DNA from: Halocynthiibacter sp049608145
GTDB taxonomy: Bacteria > Pseudomonadota > Alphaproteobacteria > Rhodobacterales > Rhodobacteraceae
Assembly (NCBI RefSeq): GCF_049608145.1
Contig: NZ_JBMYXF010000008.1
Span: 19,029-83,028 of the forward strand
DNA: 64,000 nucleotides
Reading direction: 5' to 3'
Both the position numbers and the translations under genes were made by a program. Shown here piece by piece: positions 53,466-61,421 of this stretch. Position 1 is the first letter of the stretch. Every line of letters starts with the position of its first letter. The notes under the pieces are model-generated. The model saw nothing but the letters and a program-made list of their open reading frames with translations. It was not told the DNA's origin and did not search any database.

Positions 53466-54011
53466 TCAACGACGACGCAACATCTCCACCCGATCATAAG
53501 CCCGCGAGCTTACTTCTCGCGGGCCAATCCATTGATAGCCAAACTCATAGTGTGGCTTCGGCTCTTTGTGTAAACGTTCATAAATTTCTAATCCGTCGAT
53601 AACACACCTTGGGTGGGGAAGGTCATCGTTTGCATGTAGGTGCTTCAGTACGTGAGATAGGTAATCTTCAGGTAATATGTCAGGCGCAAACAAGTCATGT
53701 AGATATAGGAACTCCTGTTCTGCGATTTTCGCGTCACGAAACGCATCCCACACCGCTTTGACTGAGCGTTTAAAGTCCAGTTTGACTTTGGCCCGACGCG
53801 CTTTCTGCATCAGCTCAACCGCTTTTCCTTGATATTTGTTTTTGCTGGCGGTTTCCCACTCGCTGTTGAGGGTATAGGTTTGCGTCAGTAGTTCGGTAGA
53901 ATAAGAATCACTCAACTTGACAAAAGCTTCAGCCACCCGAGTAGCCGGTTCCCTTGCATAGCATTCGATGTGATTTACGTCCAAATGACGTGGTGAAGAA
54001 ATCCGGTTCAT
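53466..54011 (-). CDS. hypothetical helical protein (181 aa)
   Basis: A soluble helical protein without recognisable domain. It contains AVELMQKARRAKVKLDFKRS, AVWDAFRDAKIAEQEFLYLH and CVIDGLEIYERLHKEPK, ending GPREVSSRAYDRVEMLRRR. The region around AVWDAFRDAKI and IDGLEIYERL aligns with the 173-residue protein at 49806-50327, so the two are likely paralogues within the island. It is convergent with the 52442 gene and lies 109 bases from the serine recombinase stop. Confidence 0.62.
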   Translation of the reverse strand: MNRISSPRHLDVNHIECYAREPATRVAEAFVKLSDSYSTELLTQTYTLNSEWETASKNKYQGKAVELMQKARRAKVKLDFKRSVKAVWDAFRDAKIAEQEFLYLHDLFAPDILPEDYLSHVLKHLHANDDLPHPRCVIDGLEIYERLHKEPKPHYEFGYQWIGPREVSSRAYDRVEMLRRR

Positions 54012-54119
54012 GCAATAAGGGTCGTTCTCAATTGTGTTAAGAGGCGAGGTAATCCCTTATTCTACTGATCTTATTTTTACCGTCAAATATTTGGTGTTTG
54101 ACTGTGTTTTGGGTAAGGT

Positions 54120-55925
54120 TTAGGCGGCACAATTGGATTTGAACGATATATGTGCATCCAGCACGTCGGCGAGGGGTAGCAGCAGATCCGCCCATCTGAT
54201 CAGCTCATCAGTCAAAGTGTTCGACCCGAATACAGTGCTGCCCACCAGACTGTTTTTTTCATTTTCAGATACGGACTTATCCCGCACCAGGACTGAAATC
54301 TCGGGTGTTCGATTTTTAAGGTCATCGAGGTTAACTGGTCCCGTGAAGATCAAAGACCAAAATAAACTGCGGATTGGTTCTGAGGGGGCGTCGATCAGAA
54401 CCTCATCAAGGTGTTCGACCAAATACCGCGCCCACTTGATCACGCGGTTCATGTCGTCTTCTGTGTATTCTTCGTGGTCACGTTTTGCTTCCAGCAATTT
54501 TATACGTTGCTGAAGATCTTCATATTCTCGTTCGAGTCTACCAATGATTAGGGGGCTGGACGCGATTTTTATCGATTCAAAAATCCCGTCGGCTTCATCT
54601 CGAAGGGCTGAGATTTCTCGCCCTTTCGCGGCAAGATGTTTATTCAAGCCCCCAACACGCTCAACCCACACATTTCTGATATGGGTCTCAAATCTTGCTG
54701 CTGCATCTGAACTGAGAGTGAGGTTCTTCAGTATTTTCTTCAGATGGTTTTCCATCTTATCGCGGCCCAAGGCCACATGCTTGTGTCCTCGATTGCAGTG
54801 GTAATACCCAAATCTTTTCCCATTTTTACTTTTGGAAAAACTGGCTTTTACTGATTTTGTGCAGCTGGGGCATGTGAGGTAGGGTTTGAATGGGAAGTCA
54901 GGTCTTTCTCGGAGATAGGCACGTCTTTCCGGCGTGTTTTTTAAATCTAGAATACTCCACTCGGTTGGGCTGTCTGCATCTTTGATCAACCGCCACCGCC
55001 CTTTATTCGCGGCATTCCATAGATCGATTGAAACAATGGCCTCGTGATTGGCAGGAACAGGCAGGTGGTGTGTCCATTTTTCTTGAATAAAGCCAGCGTA
55101 AACAGGGCGCTCGATTATGAGTTGCGCATCGCGTGGTGTAAGAGGTAAGCCGCCCAGCGTCCCGATGATTTTGCCGCCGTCTTGGCTCCACTTTCGCCGT
55201 GTTCGCGATCTATATCCGAGACTGTTCAGTTTATCGCAGAGCGCCCGCGCATCACGGTTGGCTGCTTTCTCTTCGAAAATTTTTCGTACATACCATGCTT
55301 CATCTTCAAATATCGACTTTGAGGGCTGAGGTTTTCCAGATGCATCGATAATTCGGGAGTTTTTGAAGCCATACGGCGCGACCCGATTTGTCCGACCTTC
55401 TTGTGCATTGGCAATTAGGATCGGAATTGTTCGGCTGAGGATCTTGCGGGCCTCATCTTTTGCCATTTGAGCTTCAAGAACTTCGGCTTTTTCCGAAACA
55501 GCAAAAACAGACCAATCATAGGTAAAGTCCTGTCCAAAAGAGCTGCCAGTCCCCTCAAGTGTGTTGCTATCCGGTTGGATAATCCCTTTCACATCAACGA
55601 TGTCGCATCCAACGGATTTGAAGCGGCTTTTTATGGCTTCATATTGAGCAGCACCTGCACGTGTAAGCCGGTCGATGTCATATACAAGTAAATACGGAAT
55701 GCGTGTGTCGCGGACCATTTCATAGGCTTGGTCAAGGCTGGGGCGATCCTCTTTGCGACCTGAATATGCCTCGGTTAGAATAAAAACCCGATTTTTTGGC
55801 ACGCCAAGGCGTTTTTCAGCGCAAGCGAGGCCTCGTCTGATTTGGTGTTCGGGGCTGTCACTTTCCTGTAATTGCTTCGTCGTAGAAATTCGAACCAGCA
55901 GGATGCATTCATATGTTGATTTCAT
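54120..55925 (-). CDS. large serine recombinase (site-specific integrase)
   Basis: The 601-residue enzyme carries the resolvase/invertase catalytic domain with the nucleophile Ser at residue 14 (ECILLVRISTTKQ), SLDQAYEMVRDTRIPYLLVY and DIDRLTRAGAAQYEAIK, then the recombinase domain (NRVAPYGFKNSR, ARALCDKLNSLGYRSRTRRK) and a zinc ribbon CPSCTKSVKASFSKSKNG with a CNRGHKH pair. A coiled-coil region (about residues 440-500) follows, typical of integrases needing directionality factors. Such enzymes integrate and excise mobile elements at att sites. I chose the ATG at 55925 (MKSTYECIL); an upstream in-frame start at 55964 precedes non-conserved residues. Confidence 0.9.
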   Translation of the reverse strand: MKSTYECILLVRISTTKQLQESDSPEHQIRRGLACAEKRLGVPKNRVFILTEAYSGRKEDRPSLDQAYEMVRDTRIPYLLVYDIDRLTRAGAAQYEAIKSRFKSVGCDIVDVKGIIQPDSNTLEGTGSSFGQDFTYDWSVFAVSEKAEVLEAQMAKDEARKILSRTIPILIANAQEGRTNRVAPYGFKNSRIIDASGKPQPSKSIFEDEAWYVRKIFEEKAANRDARALCDKLNSLGYRSRTRRKWSQDGGKIIGTLGGLPLTPRDAQLIIERPVYAGFIQEKWTHHLPVPANHEAIVSIDLWNAANKGRWRLIKDADSPTEWSILDLKNTPERRAYLRERPDFPFKPYLTCPSCTKSVKASFSKSKNGKRFGYYHCNRGHKHVALGRDKMENHLKKILKNLTLSSDAAARFETHIRNVWVERVGGLNKHLAAKGREISALRDEADGIFESIKIASSPLIIGRLEREYEDLQQRIKLLEAKRDHEEYTEDDMNRVIKWARYLVEHLDEVLIDAPSEPIRSLFWSLIFTGPVNLDDLKNRTPEISVLVRDKSVSENEKNSLVGSTVFGSNTLTDELIRWADLLLPLADVLDAHISFKSNCAA

Positions 55926-56371
55926 CTGTATGATTAATTGAATTTGCAGCGAAAAAAGAGTCAATCAAATGCCCTGCGGCTTGCTTGAGCAACGGGTCTA
56001 ATTCTTGCAAAGTGATACTTTCAACCTCTGCGGAACCGATATTTTTGCAACTCATAATTTATCATAAGCTCAGAAGTTTGAAATATGTCAATGACTTAGG
56101 TTCATTCAAACTTAATCTTCAGAGGGGGGGGGCAGTATCGAAAATAGGCGCTACTTCAATATATTCTAAGTCTCGCTTTTTCGGAAAGCGGAACCTGGCG
56201 GCAGGTTGTTTTGACCTGTCGGCTCATTTTGACATACTGAGATTGCTTCTACGAACACTCGGCCCTCTTAGCACTTGAAAATACACACAAAACGCGCTGT
56301 TTCAGAGCAATATAACGCACGCTTTCCGAAAAAGCGGGCCGGTGGATGTGCTGTCTTCTCACCCGAACAAC
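55926..56371. other. regulatory region between divergent recombinase genes
   Basis: This 446-base region holds a nine-G tract (56124-56132), the 17-bp inverted repeat pair described below, AACCTG (56192-56197) and CAGGTT (56202-56207) with a 4-base loop, and a possible promoter TTGACC, 17 bases, ATACTG inside the inverted-repeat interval. No supported coding frame. It should contain the promoters of both recombinases and perhaps the element's att site. Confidence 0.6.
56174..56336. repeat. perfect 17-bp inverted repeats flanking 129 bp upstream of the tyrosine recombinase gene
   Basis: CGCTTTTTCGGAAAGCG (56174-56190) and CGCTTTCCGAAAAAGCG (56320-56336) are exact reverse complements. Each is itself nearly palindromic, with six-base arms CGCTTT and AAAGCG around a five-base asymmetric centre (TTCGG). 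This is the layout of recombinase crossover sites in inverted orientation. They flank a promoter-like stretch just upstream of the tyrosine recombinase start (56372). Confidence 0.85.
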
Positions 56372-56986
56372 ATGAATGCCCCCTGGAACAAAGACCGCGC
56401 TGTCGGTCAGAAAAAGCCGTTTTCGCTTCAAGATATCAAAACCATTACCCAGCACCTGCAGCGTGAAAAACGCTACCGAGATTTGACCCTGTTTTGTCTT
56501 GGCGTCGACACGATGCTGCGGGGCTCGGACCTGCTGCGCTTGCGGTTGTCTGACGTCATGCAAGCGAACCGGCATCCGAAATCAGAATTCATCTGGAACC
56601 AACAGAAAACCAAATCGCCCGTAGTGGCCGCGATTACGCCATTCACCCAATCCGCGATTTGTGCTCATAGCGCGATCGCGAAATTGGACATGGATGATTT
56701 CTTATTTGTGTCTGATCGCAGCGCAAACCAACCGTTGAGCACCAATTATCTACGGCGTTTGGTCAAGAAATGGGCCGACATCGCGGGGCTGGAACCAGCC
56801 GAGTATTCCAGCCACAGCCTGCGTCGCTCCAAACCATCGCATTTGTATCGTGAAGGTGTGCGCCCTGAAATGCTGCAACTACTGCTGGGCCACAAAAGCA
56901 TCCAATCCACCACAGCCTATCTCGGGATCGAGCGCAACGAAGCGCTGGATCTCGCCCGAAAATATGATTGTTTTAAGGAGGTTTGA
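56372..56986 (+). CDS. short tyrosine recombinase/integrase
   Basis: The 204-residue protein contains only a catalytic domain. Arg50 lies in DTMLRGSDLLRLR, the Lys in QQKTKSP (about 79-81), the H-x-x-R motif is SSHSLRRS (148-151), and His174 and the nucleophile Tyr183 lie in LLGHKSIQSTTAYLGIE. The N-terminal arm/core-binding domains of phage integrases are missing, which resembles invertases of the FimB/FimE type and small DNA-inversion recombinases. No strong ribosome site is visible; a GTG at 56342 is an alternative start. A 17-bp inverted repeat pair lies upstream. Confidence 0.85.
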   Translation: MNAPWNKDRAVGQKKPFSLQDIKTITQHLQREKRYRDLTLFCLGVDTMLRGSDLLRLRLSDVMQANRHPKSEFIWNQQKTKSPVVAAITPFTQSAICAHSAIAKLDMDDFLFVSDRSANQPLSTNYLRRLVKKWADIAGLEPAEYSSHSLRRSKPSHLYREGVRPEMLQLLLGHKSIQSTTAYLGIERNEALDLARKYDCFKEV

Positions 56987-56987
56987 A

Positions 56988-57686
56988 ATGCCCAAACATC
57001 ACAAAACCACAAATCGCCAAACGCCCCCAGATGGTAATAAGCGTCGCAGCCCTATTGGCCTTCTTACTGGTCAACTTACCCCTATGTCAAAAGTTTTTTG
57101 TCAAGAAAGTTTGACAAAAACAACATCTTGGGTAGAAAATAAGGATAACATAACTCCTCAAAAAATGGGTGCATTCAATCGGTTGGCACAAGCGGCGGCT
57201 TTATCTGCAGGGTTAACCGGTGCAGCCGAAGCGCAGGAGCAGCAGGGCACAGTGGTGTTGGCCGCGACGACGGAAACCACGACCCAAGTAACCGATTGTG
57301 TTGGGTTCGTGCGGGAACAACGTGATTTGGCCCGTGATACAGGGATTGCCTTGAGCCGTAGTGATCAAAAGACATTGTTACACGAATGCCGAAATGGTGA
57401 GTTAGCGGATAGATTGGCCGAACAAGAAGCTATTTTGGCTGATTTGCGCATCCGATTTAATGAGATCGTGGAGCAATCGGAAGACCTCCAGATAACGATG
57501 AATGCCAATGCGCAGATTATTGACGAGAATAACACTGTTATTGCCCAAATCGTTGCCATCAATGGGCAATGGGTGATCCAACGACAACTTGAAAATCAAA
57601 TCGAACAAAGCCAAGAAAGACAACAAGCGATGCTTGATGAAGCGGATAGAATTTTGGCAAATTACTTGAAAGAGAGTATTTCTTAA
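56988..57686 (+). CDS. hypothetical protein with a coiled-coil C-terminus (232 aa)
   Basis: The start codon follows AAGGAGG by about 6 bases, one base after the recombinase stop, so the two genes are coupled. The protein has a polar, basic N-terminus (KHHKTTNRQTPPDGNKRR), a hydrophobic segment LAQAAALSAGLTGAAEAQEQ that looks like an internal signal or anchor (about residues 66-86), and a long C-terminal coiled coil from about 105 (AEQEAILADLRIRFNEIV) to the end. No family is recognised. An internal start at 57165 would give a clean signal peptide but lacks a ribosome site. Confidence 0.55.
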   Translation: MPKHHKTTNRQTPPDGNKRRSPIGLLTGQLTPMSKVFCQESLTKTTSWVENKDNITPQKMGAFNRLAQAAALSAGLTGAAEAQEQQGTVVLAATTETTTQVTDCVGFVREQRDLARDTGIALSRSDQKTLLHECRNGELADRLAEQEAILADLRIRFNEIVEQSEDLQITMNANAQIIDENNTVIAQIVAINGQWVIQRQLENQIEQSQERQQAMLDEADRILANYLKESIS

Positions 57687-57740
57687 TTCTTAGAGATTTG
57701 AAATTATTGTTTAATTCTGCTATAATAAGTGGAATTTTTC

Positions 57741-59408
57741 ATGATGTCAGAAACTCAATCGGCATACGTAAGCATAGAAACACTGACCGCATCAGAGACC
57801 GAACGACTGGCCGAGCGGGATGCCGCCTGTGCGGAAACCTCAGCTGATTTACAACATTTGCAAACAGAATGCGTTGTCGGGGCCGAAACTGCCGAAGCCC
57901 GAAACATCCGTCTGGGAGAGTTCGTCGAGGCGCATTTTGCCGATGTTTGTCCACTCGAGTTTAGGGATGAGGCGACCCAAGAATGTCAGTTGTTTGAGGA
58001 TGATTGCCGTGAACTTTTTGAAGATCCTACTTTGCTATTGTCTGAAGATGATGCCACCGACCCAGAATTCAAATTGAGGATCTCTCAACTGAGTCAGAAG
58101 ATTGAGAACGATGCAGAAATTGCCACATTAACCGATGATGTTCGCGAACAAGAAACGGTGTTGGCTGATCGCCAAGCTTCTTTAGCAAAGCAAGAAACGA
58201 CCGTCGCAACCTCAACAGCAGAGCGAAATCACGTAGCCACAGAAAATCCAGATATCCCGAATACGGTTGACGGCTCAGCCGCTATGCTCAGGCAAGAACA
58301 GCAAGAAACCACTCAGCTAAGAGCATCTCTCGGCTTGGAGGGAAATATGGAAGAGGCAAAAAATAACGATTTAGGCCTAATTAGTTCGCTGGACCAGTTA
58401 AGAACCGAGCACGGCACCATCGGGGCTTTGCACATGCTATTGAAACCTGATGCATTGCAGACACCAGAGATGCGAGAGAAAGTCCAGCGCACCTTGGTCA
58501 TCGCGGACCAACTAATAAACGCCGTACCAGGTAAGGCAGATGTTGTTACACAGCTTTTGGACCGTTCTAGCATCAACCTGATGGCTGATGCACCTGCGGC
58601 CATTTTCGCAGGATTTTTGGCAGAAACCGATAAGTCAGACGATTTGACCGAAGCCGAGCGAGAAGAAATCCGCAAAGTGATTGGTCAGGCAGAAACGGAC
58701 TTTGAAACGGGGTCTGATGCCAAACAGATTGCCCGCAGCAAAGAACAAGTCATTGACCCTGAGACCGGGAAAGTCATCAGCGAAGAATACATCCATAACA
58801 GTGTGGAAACTATGGCTGAACTGCGCCCTAATCTGGGAACCTACATGCATGGTGAACGAATGATTATCTCCACCAAAGACGGTATGTTTGATCGTGATGT
58901 CACCGGCTGGTCACCTGAAGATATCGGGCTTTTGGCGGAAACCATGGACATGTACCGGTTCACCGAAAGCAAAGGGATCACCGGCTTTGTGGAAAGTATT
59001 TCTAACACTCATCTGCAGACCATCACCAGCGGTCCATTTGATCGGCGGGCGGTACTTGATCTACGCCAAACTCTGAATGCGCTGGTCGGCGGCGGCAAAG
59101 GCTACGATGGTGAAGTCTTCTTGCCGGAAGAAAAAGGCCTGCTTCTGACCACGCAAATGCGCGCTTTCACCGATGACGACCAGGTTATCGAATGGCACAA
59201 TGATGAAGCTGATAGTCAGCGGATTTTGCAAGCAATGGGAATGCGCGATGCAAGCGGACACCCGAACCTAGACGTTATTCGAGCCTTCGGGGCCTATACC
59301 CAAGAAAACCTGGGGGCAGAGGTGCGTCGAGCGGATGCACAGACCCATTTGCACGGGTTATTTCCTGATGTTGTGAAGCCCGTGGCAGATCAAAACATGG
59401 CGGCCTGA
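57741..59408 (+). CDS. hypothetical large coiled-coil protein (555 aa)
   Basis: No family recognised. Residues 1-220 are acidic and helical with heptads (ETERLAERDAACAETSADLQ; QETVLADRQASLAKQETTVA). Residues 225-555 are a globular-looking region (GMFDRDVTGWSPEDIGLL, AVLDLRQTLNALVGGGKGY, VIRAFGAYTQENLGAEVRRA). The ATG at 57741 is used here; a GTG at 57729 and ATG at 57744 are alternatives, and no ribosome site is clear. Its last 250 bases are duplicated at 60923-61173, where an in-frame stop and no start leave only a remnant. Part of the same plus-strand group as 56988-57686. Confidence 0.62.
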   Translation: MMSETQSAYVSIETLTASETERLAERDAACAETSADLQHLQTECVVGAETAEARNIRLGEFVEAHFADVCPLEFRDEATQECQLFEDDCRELFEDPTLLLSEDDATDPEFKLRISQLSQKIENDAEIATLTDDVREQETVLADRQASLAKQETTVATSTAERNHVATENPDIPNTVDGSAAMLRQEQQETTQLRASLGLEGNMEEAKNNDLGLISSLDQLRTEHGTIGALHMLLKPDALQTPEMREKVQRTLVIADQLINAVPGKADVVTQLLDRSSINLMADAPAAIFAGFLAETDKSDDLTEAEREEIRKVIGQAETDFETGSDAKQIARSKEQVIDPETGKVISEEYIHNSVETMAELRPNLGTYMHGERMIISTKDGMFDRDVTGWSPEDIGLLAETMDMYRFTESKGITGFVESISNTHLQTITSGPFDRRAVLDLRQTLNALVGGGKGYDGEVFLPEEKGLLLTTQMRAFTDDDQVIEWHNDEADSQRILQAMGMRDASGHPNLDVIRAFGAYTQENLGAEVRRADAQTHLHGLFPDVVKPVADQNMAA

Positions 59409-59656
59409 TAAGTATTGGCAGAAATGTAAGAGATCAAACTTAGGGGTGTGAGGCCTCAGCTCTCATCTTGTTTGAATTGCGTTTCGGGAAAATTTACGCA
59501 GAATAGCTATGACATGACAGATCGTATCGACGGCATTTGGGGGCTGCGGGCAGATAAAGACGGCAGAGTTCGGGGGAACCTACGCAAAGGTGAACAAGGA
59601 ATCTTGATCGAAGAAATTCTTCCTCATGCGGGCCGTGGGGATGGTTTTGCGGATTT
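59158..59656. repeat. 499-bp direct repeat, left copy
   Basis: Bases 59158-59656 and 60923-61421 are aligned without gaps at a fixed distance of 1765 bases and differ at about nine positions. The left copy covers the end of the 555-residue protein gene, the following spacer and the start of a small gene. It marks a duplication that copied the junction of two genes. Confidence 0.92.
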
Positions 59657-59702
59657 AAAAGCCAATTTAGGAGGCGATTTGGGTGGGTTGGATTTAAAGT
59701 AA
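59514..59702 (+). CDS. truncated paralogue of the 300-aa island protein (62 aa)
   Basis: The frame begins MTDRIDGIWGLRADKDGRVR and matches the first 48 residues of the protein at 61279-62181 (W/R and I/V differences), then diverges after GRGDGFAD with LKANLGGDLGGLDLK and stops. It appears to be a leftover start of the longer gene created by the 499-bp duplication. No ribosome site is visible. It may still be expressed, but a function is doubtful. Confidence 0.5.
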   Translation: MTDRIDGIWGLRADKDGRVRGNLRKGEQGILIEEILPHAGRGDGFADLKANLGGDLGGLDLK

Positions 59703-59777
59703 AATGCAGAAAATTTGCGGACGTTGCATTCGGGGCTTTTTTCGATAGACTGTCATCAATTGTTAGAGGTAACTAAT

Positions 59778-60182
59778 ATGAAGAAATTAATTATTTTTGG
59801 TGTTGTCGCACTTTCCGCGTGTATGGCCCCCTCAACAAAAAACGTTCAACAAACCAATACTGGTGACTGGACGGGAATAGAATACATCAAGACCACCGCA
59901 ACTGATGCAAATTCAGCGGGGACCTTTTATTTCGACTGTTTGTTGTCCCAAGTAGCTTTGCAAGAAATCCAAAATCAACAAGGTTTAAAACGGTTCACAA
60001 AGCCAGAGATGATTGACGGGGCTATTAAGAGTTGCCGCCCAACGGGGAGGCATTATGCAGAAAAAATTCTTGAGGAGACAGCTAACCTAGACCGCAGGTA
60101 TTACGCAGAAAACATCAGAAAATTCACGCTGCCTGACATTGAAAGTTACTCGCGTGATCGACTTAATGAAATAATGAAGTAG
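59778..60182 (+). CDS. putative lipoprotein (134 aa)
   Basis: The start MKKLIIFGVVALSACMAPST is a lipoprotein signal: hydrophobic run, then a lipobox LSAC with the Cys at residue 15. The rest is soluble (CLLSQVALQEIQNQQGLKRF, KSCRPTGRHYAEKILEETAN), with three further cysteines, and no known domain. AGAGG lies 8 bases before the ATG at 59778. It sits in the segment between the two 499-bp repeat copies, together with the next secreted-protein gene. Confidence 0.72.
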   Translation: MKKLIIFGVVALSACMAPSTKNVQQTNTGDWTGIEYIKTTATDANSAGTFYFDCLLSQVALQEIQNQQGLKRFTKPEMIDGAIKSCRPTGRHYAEKILEETANLDRRYYAENIRKFTLPDIESYSRDRLNEIMK

Positions 60183-60210
60183 TGTGAAAATCAATTGAGA
60201 GGGTTAGGCA

Positions 60211-60675
60211 TTGAGAAAATTTCTGATACTGGCGGTGTTCATAGTGTTTCCAACGGCAACTTTGGCGAACATATCCGATTTGGAACAAGAAAATGGTGCA
60301 ATAGCCATTAAAGCCTTGGGAGATGAGAAGCTTACATCGGTCCTCCTAGACACTCGCCTGAATGAGATGTCAGATAGATTTAGTTCTGTAGGTGCGCTGG
60401 TGACATTTTATATCAGCCCATCATTTTTAGACGCAGTTTCCCTTATCCCCGATGATTTTTCTCGTGGGCACAACTTGGGCCCCGCAATTTCGTTGATTTC
60501 ATCGTTTACAGCTTTTGCATCTACAAAACAGGTTCTTGAAGCTAACGATATTATGATGGATTTTATTGATAGTCATTTGCGAACAGTCCAAGTCGACAAT
60601 GCTATCAGTAATTTCATGTCGCAAATTTCACCAGCAAATGCTCTGATACAAAGTGGGCAAATAAAAGGGCCATAA
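60211..60675 (+). CDS. hypothetical secreted protein (154 aa)
   Basis: The product begins MRKFLILAVFIVFPTATLAN, a signal peptide. The mature part is helical (AIKALGDEKLTSVLLDTRLN, FIDSHLRTVQVDNAISNFMS). No family recognised. The start is a TTG at 60211 with GAGAGGGTTAG upstream, 28 bases after the lipoprotein gene, so the two are probably co-transcribed. AT-rich, like the lipoprotein gene. Confidence 0.68.
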   Translation: MRKFLILAVFIVFPTATLANISDLEQENGAIAIKALGDEKLTSVLLDTRLNEMSDRFSSVGALVTFYISPSFLDAVSLIPDDFSRGHNLGPAISLISSFTAFASTKQVLEANDIMMDFIDSHLRTVQVDNAISNFMSQISPANALIQSGQIKGP

Positions 60676-60785
60676 TCGCCATCTGCTCAAAGTGTTTGTG
60701 CTTTAAGCAGGTGAACTCACTCTACTCTTGCTCGAGCCTCGATGCGAATGTTTCTATTTTTGTCGATCTTTCAATGCTATAGGCT

Positions 60786-60941
60786 ATGAACAACCAATCG
60801 TTTCGGCTGTATTTCAGGCTGTGGAAAGACAAGTCAGGGAAGCCCCGAGGATGCCTCCGCAAAGGTGATCAAGGAATTTCGATCGAAGTAGTCTTTCCTC
60901 ATACAGCCCGTTCCGATGGTTTTGCGCGCTTTCACCGATGA
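60786..60941 (+). pseudogene. truncated divergent paralogue (51 codons) fused into the duplicated segment
   Basis: ATG at 60786 starts a frame reading MNNQSFRLYFRLWKDKSGKP and LRKGDQGISIEVVFPHTARS-DGFA, which parallels WGLxADKDGRVRGNLRKGEQGxxIEEILPHAGRxDGFAD of the 62- and 300-residue proteins (about half identical over 40 residues). After DGFA the frame runs straight into the right 499-bp repeat copy and stops at 60941. It is a third, degenerate copy of the same family, cut at the repeat junction. Confidence 0.6.
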
Positions 60942-61421
60942 CGACCAGGTTATCGAATGACACAATGACGAAGCTGATAGTCAGCGGATTTTGCAAGCAA
61001 TGGGAATGCGCGATGCAAGCGGACGCCCGAACCTAGACGTTATTCGAGCCTTCGGGGCCTATACCCAAGAAAACCTGGGGGCAGAGGTGCGTCGAGCGGA
61101 TGCACAGACCCATTTGCACGGGTTATTTCCTGATGTTGTGAAGCCCGTGGCAGATCAAAACATGGCGGCCTGATAAGTATTGGCAGAAATGTAAGAGATC
61201 AAACTTAGGGGTGTGAGGCCTCAGCTCTCATCTTGTTTGAATTGCGTTTCGGGAAAATTTACGCAGAATAGCTATGACATGACAGATCGTATCGACGGCA
61301 TTTGGGGGCTGTGGGCGGATAAAGACGGCAGAGTTCGGGGAAACCTACGCAAAGGTGAACAAGGAGTTTTGATCGAAGAAATTCTTCCTCATGCAGGCCG
61401 TGGGGATGGTTTTGCGGATTT
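60923..61421. repeat. 499-bp direct repeat, right copy
   Basis: Right copy of the duplication paired with 59158-59656. Its first 250 bases are a remnant of the 3' end of the 555-residue protein gene: a G-to-A change turns TGG into TGA near 60958, so that part is not translated as a whole. Its last part carries the start of the intact 300-residue protein gene. Confidence 0.92.
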
